Made by a program: the position numbers and the translations under genes
Origin: Pirellulales bacterium
Lineage (GTDB): Bacteria > Planctomycetota > Planctomycetia > Pirellulales > Thermoguttaceae
Length of the DNA stretch: 10,284 nucleotides
Direction: 5' to 3'
NCBI GenBank assembly: GCA_030642635.1
Contig: DAOWNK010000097.1
Span: forward strand, 1-10,284
Part shown: piece after piece, positions 6,801 through 10,284 of the stretch
Numbering within the stretch: position 1 is the first letter of the stretch
Layout: every line of letters begins with the position of its first letter
Notes under the pieces: generated by a model
Told to the model about the DNA's origin: nothing
The model's input: only the letters and a program-made list of their open reading frames with translations
The model's database searches: none

Positions 6801-9682
6801 AGCACGACACTGTGTCAAATGGCAACGGTCTTTGTTGGGCAAAGTTGCTCTCGAACAAGTCGATCGACACGTTGCAACTGAAGCTATTGGTCGATCGACG
6901 CGCATTAGCCCGATTGAAACTGCTGCCGCAGACCACCGTGCCGAGCAGATCTGGCAACACCCCGGCCGCACGAGGTATAAGCCTGCTGCAAAATGCCGCT
7001 TTGGCCGTGCTGGTGCATCGCGACGCCGTGGTGCTGACCAGCCGGGAAGAGGCCGCATTGTATCATGCCTGGCTCGCGCCGCTGGGGCAGCCGTTCCTAT
7101 GGTGGGTGCTGCCCGGACCGCTGGAAGAGCAGTTGCGTCGGGCAGCCGCCGGAACGCCGCAGGGCACGATCGTTTCGGTCGACGCCTGGAGCGGCGATCC
7201 GCCGGAGCCGACGCCGCCGTGGGGCAGCATAGAACCGGCTGGGATTCAAGGAACCGATCTTTACGGTTGGTCGGCCTACCGACTGACGCTTTTAGAGCCA
7301 AGTAATACACACGTCCGAGTAAAATTCTTCCACCGTTCAACCATGCGATTGCTCGGTGCGATTTCTTTCCTGTCGGTAGTTGCACTGGTATGGTGGAAGG
7401 CGCGCGGCCGCCCGGTGCTGTTGACGGTATTGTTGGGTGCCTTCGGCCTGACCGCGGTCACCTTGAGCGACGCCTACGTACCGGTCGCCTCCGGGGCGGT
7501 GCTTGGTGTGCTGTTTTCCATAGCACTGCAACTTGTCGGCCCGCCACGTGCAACGTCGGAGGAAAACTCACGTCAGAGAGAAAAACCGCCGAGCAGCGTC
7601 TCGATATCAACTCAATTGTGGACAATCGTGACAGTGACGCTGGCAACGAGCATTCTGTGTGCCTCGGCATTCGGGCAGGAAGATGGTAAGTATCCGTCCA
7701 ATCCGTCAAAAGATGTTCGTAGTGACCGCATTCATGCGGTCTTTCCGGGCACTCAGCCGCGTGGCCCCGATGAATCGGGTTACTACAAACCGGCCGACAC
7801 GTCGCCGGTGTATCAGGTTTTAATCCCGATCGGCGACCAAGAGCAGTCGGCCGGCGGGAAGGTTTACCTGCCGCAGGAGTTCTACAACCGGCTGCGGCGG
7901 CGCCAGGCAAAAACATTGGATCAACTGCAAGGGCGGCCGCTCGACGTGGAGAAGTACCGCCGTGCACTTTCCGGGCAGACCACACCGGTACGGCCAGTGG
8001 CGGACATCGAAGAGTTGTTGTGGTTGAAGATTCAGCCCGGCTCGGTCGTGGTCGATGCGAAGTTCAAGTTCACCTCGCCCGACGGGCAACCGGCTCGGCT
8101 CCAATTATCGGCCGACCCCAGGTGGCGTGTGCTGCCGCCGACCGGAGAGAATCCGCCGCAGGTCCATATCGACCAGTCGCCGGGCAAACCGCAAACGATC
8201 ACCTTGATATTGCCTGAAACGGCAGTGAAAACGAGTTTTCTGCTTCGTGGCGCCACCGGAACAGGACGTCTGAGGCTGCCGCAATTGGAGTTACTCGGCG
8301 GCAGACCAAAACGGCGGTGGATAGCCGTTTCGGTCGACCCGCAACTCGAATACGAAATCAGCAAGTTTGATCGCACCCTGAAAGTTAAGGTTTCAGACTT
8401 TCTCAATGCGTGGGGAAACGTAGAGACACAACCACAGTTCGTCTTCTGCGAACACCCCGGCAAAATCACCTGGAGCATCGCCACCAGACCGCGCAGGACG
8501 CAAACCACCGTCCGACAAACCACGATCTTCAGCTTCGACCGACAAACGACAGAGGTCCGTTTCGACGCCGAGTTGGTAACCACGGCCGGTTACAATTTTC
8601 AATATCGAGTACACATGCCGTCCGAGATGAAGGTCGATGAGGTCTCGGTAGTGGAGGAAGGCGAAGAAGAAACCGTGGAACACGCCAAGCGATTCTCGCG
8701 GAATATCGGCGGCGTGGTCACCGTTTTCCTCGACGCCCCGCTCTCGGGTCGGCAAAAACTCTCGCTGAGAGGACAGCTCCCGATACAGTCGAAAGAAGAG
8801 CCTTCCTTGCCCGTGCTTAAAATCGACCAGTGTCGGGTGCTCGAATCGAAGGTGCAGACAACCAGCATTGTGGGAGGCGACTCTGTCGGCGATCCGGTCC
8901 AGTCGCCGTCGGAGACGCCTCCCACAGCGGGGCTTCCGAGTTCCGAACACCCTCATATAATTCGGAATGCCGCCAGGGTATCAATGGCCGATATCCACAT
9001 CGCCTGGCAGGCCGACGGCGTCTGTCACGGTGTGGCCACCTTCGACGTGGAGCTGGGCAATGCGTCGGACGTGCCGCTGGTAGTGCCGGCCGAATGCCGA
9101 GTTGTGCAGGTTTTGGTTGACCAGTTGCCGAGAACGCCGGAGCCGATCTCAGCGGACCGGTGGCTCGTACCGCTCGGACCCGTACGCCTGCCGCAGCGAA
9201 TCGAAGTCGTCTTTACAGGCACGGTATCTCATCCGACTCGGGCCGGCCGACATCGCTTCGAGGCGCCTTCGCTCGGCGAGCTACCCGTGGAGCGAACATT
9301 GTGGACCGTTGCCGGGCCGTCGATGTTCGAGCCGGGCAGCCTGGAGGGTGTTAAGCCGATAGTGTCGCCCAAACTCCTCACAGACCCGCCGCCGGCCGCC
9401 GACCCGGCCGGGTTGTGGAACTGGTCGCTCGATCATCGCCAGGCCGTCAGCCGATGTGCATTTGATCGGCGAGCCGGTTCGATCGTGCTCGATTACCGCC
9501 GTGCGGAATCCGGCCGGATGCGGTACAGTTTTGCCATGGCAGTCGGTATCGTGTTGTTTACTGCCGTGACGGTCTTCGCGTTGCGTCGCGGAAGACTGAC
9601 GGATTGGTGCAAACGGCATCCCTGGGCCGTCAGTATTGTTATCGTGCTGATCTGGTGGCTATGGCTTTTTGTGGAAGCATAA
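3854..9682 (+). CDS. Giant two-unit exported membrane protein of unknown function (1942 aa), apparent fusion
   Basis: No named family is recognised. Residues 1-32 are a signal peptide (hydrophobic LLAIVLIVGLLVVGA, cleavage near YCA-DE); only a weak GAG precedes the ATG. First unit: lead motif about 50-85 (VYAPADRLGDLPG...PMNPAEF), middle module about 415-480 (APQWLVDSV...LTIQLAKS...RLRVAARR), late module about 783-912 (LTLPDDVTVNDVHGVWVDAK...AIDLP...WTVWLPPGYE), then three hydrophobic segments at about 1166-1181, 1187-1203 and 1209-1228. A charged linker leads to hydrophobic residues 1255-1274 ending ASAFG-QED, like a second signal peptide. Second unit: lead motif 1318-1354 (VYQVLIPIG...VYLPQEFYNRL), middle module about 1578-1645, late module about 1709-1826 (LVVPAECRVVQVLVDQLP...WLVPL...WTVAGPS), then membrane segments 1891-1910 and 1924-1942. 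All loops fit the positive-inside rule (KARGRP, RQREK, RRGRLTDWCKRHP). Several palindromic repeats are embedded in frame. Its TAA lies in the inverted repeat shared with the convergent gene. Confidence 0.9.
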   Translation: MSSPQTQRLSLLAIVLIVGLLVVGARQTAYCADEGEQIIKKTAESGTLRFRRVYAPADRLGDLPGIHAKHIPMNPAEFQQLLENVQAYDQGLRISAADRLLAAVYRARLIGDRLTDAKAILQFEQSDQLEFAWSKAGFRDAAGVIGFSFELLPCPANRLLLDLPEGATPTVDRGVVLKATEAAELTKGYRRWRIELGGHNCFQLRVIPNRLAEEQQRPILLRQSVVYDFSLHGAEVLTQLEVEVSDKPLCRFAMVLDDGLRPVSAQYGEALVPWSLAPQPDGKSTRAVLVLPEPVQNKRCVLRLKATAELVTDRLWRLPRIRLEEAFWQEGKVTLRVVDPLMIEQLRPIDSRQSGTDSLSGQHSGESVRFQCFSPDATVEILLARRYDPVQLTSATAVELGGTGMTADVTADFHTDAAPRFVLTADLAPQWLVDSVESMPVDVIADWAVEHNDGHRVLTIQLAKSISPGRPVRLRVAARRLQSPLGCQWGVDELVPLRFHVSDEQEGGLSRFSRSENGTVPFRLVSVRAAESYKLKISGDDRLNRIDAVDLKAAELELFADAPRGVLFQNDAGAAELRIALERQKPSYTATIRVEANVVAGQLQESYLLRCVPNSGRLSSVVVHFSHRRAVPPDWTLGGNAARQLVARQLSDDEQLSAGMSPEGETWELTFRRPRSVPFEIRAVRQTKAAEHMTVSLASLPNATDQTATLVVRSPEPAAVRVENHGLVPIPVAPAPPQRCRTTIAAYRYDPLHDVSGAAVPAATQTSAAVPAVTISILPEQLTARAWVWHCRLDSRYEPDGIGRHTVTYHLQNSGAKQLRLTLPDDVTVNDVHGVWVDAKQTDWRRLASRRDNRMAIDLPQNEKFPSVSICFTTVRRRLGMVGSLKPPLPDIALEIVAGQWTVWLPPGYETFDPDLRWQADRTPQISFSRRLFGPLGRDTGRMPFNPLSVKSWTGVFGNYNDRQEAERKTERLLQLLGELAAKHDTVSNGNGLCWAKLLSNKSIDTLQLKLLVDRRALARLKLLPQTTVPSRSGNTPAARGISLLQNAALAVLVHRDAVVLTSREEAALYHAWLAPLGQPFLWWVLPGPLEEQLRRAAAGTPQGTIVSVDAWSGDPPEPTPPWGSIEPAGIQGTDLYGWSAYRLTLLEPSNTHVRVKFFHRSTMRLLGAISFLSVVALVWWKARGRPVLLTVLLGAFGLTAVTLSDAYVPVASGAVLGVLFSIALQLVGPPRATSEENSRQREKPPSSVSISTQLWTIVTVTLATSILCASAFGQEDGKYPSNPSKDVRSDRIHAVFPGTQPRGPDESGYYKPADTSPVYQVLIPIGDQEQSAGGKVYLPQEFYNRLRRRQAKTLDQLQGRPLDVEKYRRALSGQTTPVRPVADIEELLWLKIQPGSVVVDAKFKFTSPDGQPARLQLSADPRWRVLPPTGENPPQVHIDQSPGKPQTITLILPETAVKTSFLLRGATGTGRLRLPQLELLGGRPKRRWIAVSVDPQLEYEISKFDRTLKVKVSDFLNAWGNVETQPQFVFCEHPGKITWSIATRPRRTQTTVRQTTIFSFDRQTTEVRFDAELVTTAGYNFQYRVHMPSEMKVDEVSVVEEGEEETVEHAKRFSRNIGGVVTVFLDAPLSGRQKLSLRGQLPIQSKEEPSLPVLKIDQCRVLESKVQTTSIVGGDSVGDPVQSPSETPPTAGLPSSEHPHIIRNAARVSMADIHIAWQADGVCHGVATFDVELGNASDVPLVVPAECRVVQVLVDQLPRTPEPISADRWLVPLGPVRLPQRIEVVFTGTVSHPTRAGRHRFEAPSLGELPVERTLWTVAGPSMFEPGSLEGVKPIVSPKLLTDPPPAADPAGLWNWSLDHRQAVSRCAFDRRAGSIVLDYRRAESGRMRYSFAMAVGIVLFTAVTVFALRRGRLTDWCKRHPWAVSIVIVLIWWLWLFVEA
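4919..4956 (+). repeat. 10-bp inverted repeat inside gene 2 (candidate embedded element)
   Basis: ACCGATTCGC (4919-4928) pairs exactly with GCGAATCGGT (4947-4956) across an 18-base loop. The encoded stretch (GTDSLSGQHSGES) is Gly/Ser-rich and polar, like an insertion between beta strands. It is weaker than the other palindromes in this gene and may be chance. Confidence 0.3.
5371..5417 (+). repeat. Embedded 47-base palindromic element (encodes GGLSRFSRSENGTVPF)
   Basis: ATTTTCGC (5386-5393) pairs with GCGAAAAT (5397-5404) around GCA. Outside this, TCCC (5381-5384) pairs with GGGA (5405-5408) past one bulged base, and GGGG with CCCC toward the ends. It is read in frame as residues 507-522, a polar stretch with a run of seven G at its start (5371-5377), unlike the surrounding beta-rich protein. 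From memory, GGGACAGTCCCATTTTCG-type sequences and their translations (NGTVPF; on the opposite strand GDSPIFAARKSGQ) recur in planctomycete genomes; this needs a search. Confidence 0.7.
6123..6175 (+). repeat. Tandem pair of GC-rich palindromic units in gene 2 (AAVPAATQTSAAVPAVT)
   Basis: CGCGGCC (6124-6130) and GGCCGCG (6136-6142) form a perfect 7-bp stem with loop GTCCC. Exactly 30 bases later a diverged second copy begins (GCGCGGCTGTTCCGGCCGTG, 6153-6172). The spacing is ten codons, so both units translate to the same AAVPA motif within residues 757-774. The stretch sits between the body of the first unit and its late module, where a flexible linker is expected. Confidence 0.6.
6386..6405 (+). 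repeat. Perfect 20-base palindrome inside gene 2
   Basis: CGCCGACTTGCAAGTCGGCG is identical to its reverse complement. It is read in frame within RRLASRRD (residues 845-852), a basic stretch inside the late module. By-eye alignment with the same module in gene 1 (DGKPLTVPIADCNRLVVPL) places it in a loop between two strands, with a net gain of only about two residues, so the element would largely have replaced the loop. Confidence 0.65.
7616..7675 (+). other. Internal signal-peptide-like segment at the fusion point of gene 2
   Basis: Residues 1255-1274 (LWTIVTVTLATSILCASAFG) form a hydrophobic stretch ending in small residues and followed by QED, which looks like a type I signal peptide with a cleavage site at ASA-FG or AFG-QE. 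It follows a charged linker after three membrane segments and precedes the second unit. No ATG is in frame nearby; TTG at 7616-7618 is the only plausible internal start seen, with no clear ribosome-binding site. It may now act as a membrane-spanning segment joining the two units. Confidence 0.6.
7724..7741 (+). repeat. 18-base palindrome after the internal signal-like segment
   Basis: GACCGCAT (7724-7731) pairs exactly with ATGCGGTC (7734-7741) with only two bases between. It encodes DRIHAV (residues 1291-1296), in the polar linker that follows the internal signal-like segment and precedes the lead motif of the second unit. It is short, but the position in a linker matches the other embedded palindromes. 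Confidence 0.45.
8869..8926 (+). repeat. 58-base long palindromic element inside gene 2 (VGGDSVGDPVQSPSETPPT)
   Basis: TGTGGGAGGCG (8869-8879) pairs perfectly with CGCCTCCCACA (8916-8926). Inward, CTC/GAG and then CGGCGA (8887-8892) with TCGCCG (8903-8908) continue the stem with a few mismatches, closing on a loop around CCGGTCC. Most of the 58 bases are thus in one long imperfect hairpin. It is read in frame as residues 1673-1691, a Gly/Ser/Pro/acidic stretch just before the last late module, unlike the sequence on either side. Confidence 0.7.
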
Positions 9683-9774
9683 AGCCGCGACCGGTGGTCG
9701 CGCCCAGCGATTCGGAAAAAACCGTGTGGTTGTTCGTTGTTCATTCAACCGCGACCACCGGTCGCGGCTTTATG
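9678..9774. repeat. 25-bp perfect inverted repeat between convergent genes, containing both stop codons
   Basis: The left arm (9678-9702, beginning CATAAAGCCGCGACC) is the exact reverse complement of the right arm (9750-9774), with a 47-base spacer. Each arm is also a hairpin by itself: CGCGACC and GGTCGCG around a three-base loop. The TAA of gene 2 (9680-9682) and the TAA of the minus-strand gene (9772-9770) fall at the same position of the two arms, so both genes end with the same CATAAAGCCGCG tail. It could serve as a two-way terminator or transcript 3'-end protector, though no T tract follows either arm; it may be a pair of mobile palindromic repeats. Confidence 0.8.
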
Positions 9775-10284
9775 GGCGGTAGCGGACTTCAATGTTGTAT
9801 CGCACGGCGGCGGCGGCGACGTAGAGCCAGTTGGCGGCCATGGCTGCAAGCACCTCGCGCTGCCCTCCGGTGCCGGAACCGTAGGTGTGCAGTCCGCCGG
9901 GCAGTAGGTAGTTCACGCCGTACCAGGCCCAAACGACGGCGGTCAGCCCAAACACCGAGCCGACGGCCATGCCGAAGTTGCCGAACCAGCGGACGTGTCG
10001 GCCGTGCAGGACTATCATGTAAACCAGCAGCGAAACCAGCGCCCAGACCTCCTTCGGGTCCCAGCCCCAAAAGCGTCCCCAAGAGACATCGGCCCACAGC
10101 GCGCCGAGGATCGTGCCGGCGGCCAGCAACAGCACGGCCACCTGGATCGCCTTGTATTCAAACCCGGCCAAAGTCGCGCAGGCGACCGGTGGACGGCGGT
10201 GTAAAGCCGTAGCACTATCGCCGGCAGGGTCGGACGGGACATTCGGATTGCGATACCGGCCGAACAAGTAATAACCCAACGCGA
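9770..10284 (-). CDS. ccsA: Cytochrome c assembly protein, CcsA/ResC type, C-terminal part (runs off right edge)
   Basis: This is the C-terminal 171 or so residues of a membrane protein that delivers and attaches haem to apocytochrome c outside the inner membrane (System II, working with a ResB/Ccs1 partner). The haem-handling tryptophan-rich signature WGRFWGWDPKEVWAL is at about 10035-10081 on the minus strand. It is followed by the membrane segment LVSLLVYMIVLHGRH, by FGNFGMAVGSVFGLTAVVWAWYGVNYLL, and by the GLHTYG motif with the conserved late histidine; LHGRH supplies another. A last hydrophobic segment (EVLAAMAANWLYVAAAAV) precedes the C-terminus RYRP. The frame is still open at the window edge (ALGYYLFGRYRN), so the TTG near 10279 is not a credible start. 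A fused ResB-ResC protein, as occurs in some bacteria, cannot be excluded. It converges on the large gene and ends in the shared inverted repeat; there is no sign that the two are functionally linked. Confidence 0.88.
   Translation of the reverse strand, partial: ALGYYLFGRYRNPNVPSDPAGDSATALHRRPPVACATLAGFEYKAIQVAVLLLAAGTILGALWADVSWGRFWGWDPKEVWALVSLLVYMIVLHGRHVRWFGNFGMAVGSVFGLTAVVWAWYGVNYLLPGGLHTYGSGTGGQREVLAAMAANWLYVAAAAVRYNIEVRYRP

Noticed and set aside
6687..7385. 232-residue minus-strand frame opposite gene 2
   Set aside because: Same shadow character: Arg/Ala/Pro-rich, no motif, fully inside a well-supported gene.
7458..7985. 175-residue minus-strand frame crossing the fusion point of gene 2
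   Set aside because: Considered because a gene here could explain the fusion, but the composition is shadow-like and the plus-strand membrane segments are much better supported.
9604..10212. 202-residue plus-strand frame opposite ccsA
   Set aside because: Extremely Arg-rich with no motif; the minus strand carries clear CcsA/ResC signatures over the same bases.
1..10284. CRISPR array, tRNA or rRNA genes
   Set aside because: No regularly spaced direct repeats and no recognisable tRNA or rRNA segment on either strand by reading; a covariance-model scan was not possible here.

Overview
The window looks like chromosomal DNA of a planctomycete, probably a Pirellulales-type organism. This is inferred from very long exported proteins of unknown function with C-terminal membrane anchors, many small palindromic repeats both between and inside genes, the near absence of clear Shine-Dalgarno sites, and a CcsA/ResC-type cytochrome c assembly protein. 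No taxonomic marker gene is present.

Layout. (1) Bases 1-156, minus strand: the N-terminal part of what looks like an IS4-type transposase, running off the left edge, with the presumed end of its insertion sequence up to about 227. (2) Bases 228-455: no gene; a half palindrome followed by a complete GC-rich terminator-like hairpin, then an AT-rich stretch that could hold a promoter. (3) 456-3755, plus strand: a 1099-residue exported, membrane-anchored protein. (4) 3756-3853: a 98-base gap dominated by a 17-bp inverted repeat. (5) 3854-9682, plus strand: a 1942-residue protein with an N-terminal signal peptide, a central cluster of four hydrophobic segments and two C-terminal membrane segments. 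(6) 9678-9774: a perfect 25-bp inverted repeat whose arms contain the stop codons of both convergent genes. (7) 9770-10284, minus strand: the C-terminal part of a CcsA/ResC-type haem-handling protein, running off the right edge.

The two large genes belong together. By eye they contain three copies of one architecture: export signal, short aromatic/Pro 'xVPxxF' lead motif, a middle beta-rich module, a late beta-rich module ending in an LxxP...W pattern, then membrane segments. Gene 1 is one unit; gene 2 is two units fused head to tail, with a hydrophobic segment that looks like the signal peptide of the second unit buried at residues 1255-1274. I recognise no catalytic motif, so the role (envelope surface, scaffold or adhesion) is unknown.

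The most striking feature is a set of palindromic repeats. At least four and perhaps six lie in frame inside gene 2, in probable linkers or loops, and are translated; I saw no convincing one in gene 1. Similar palindromes sit in every intergenic gap. This resembles the protein-embedded palindromic elements known from Rickettsia, but the sequences differ and the relation is only an analogy.
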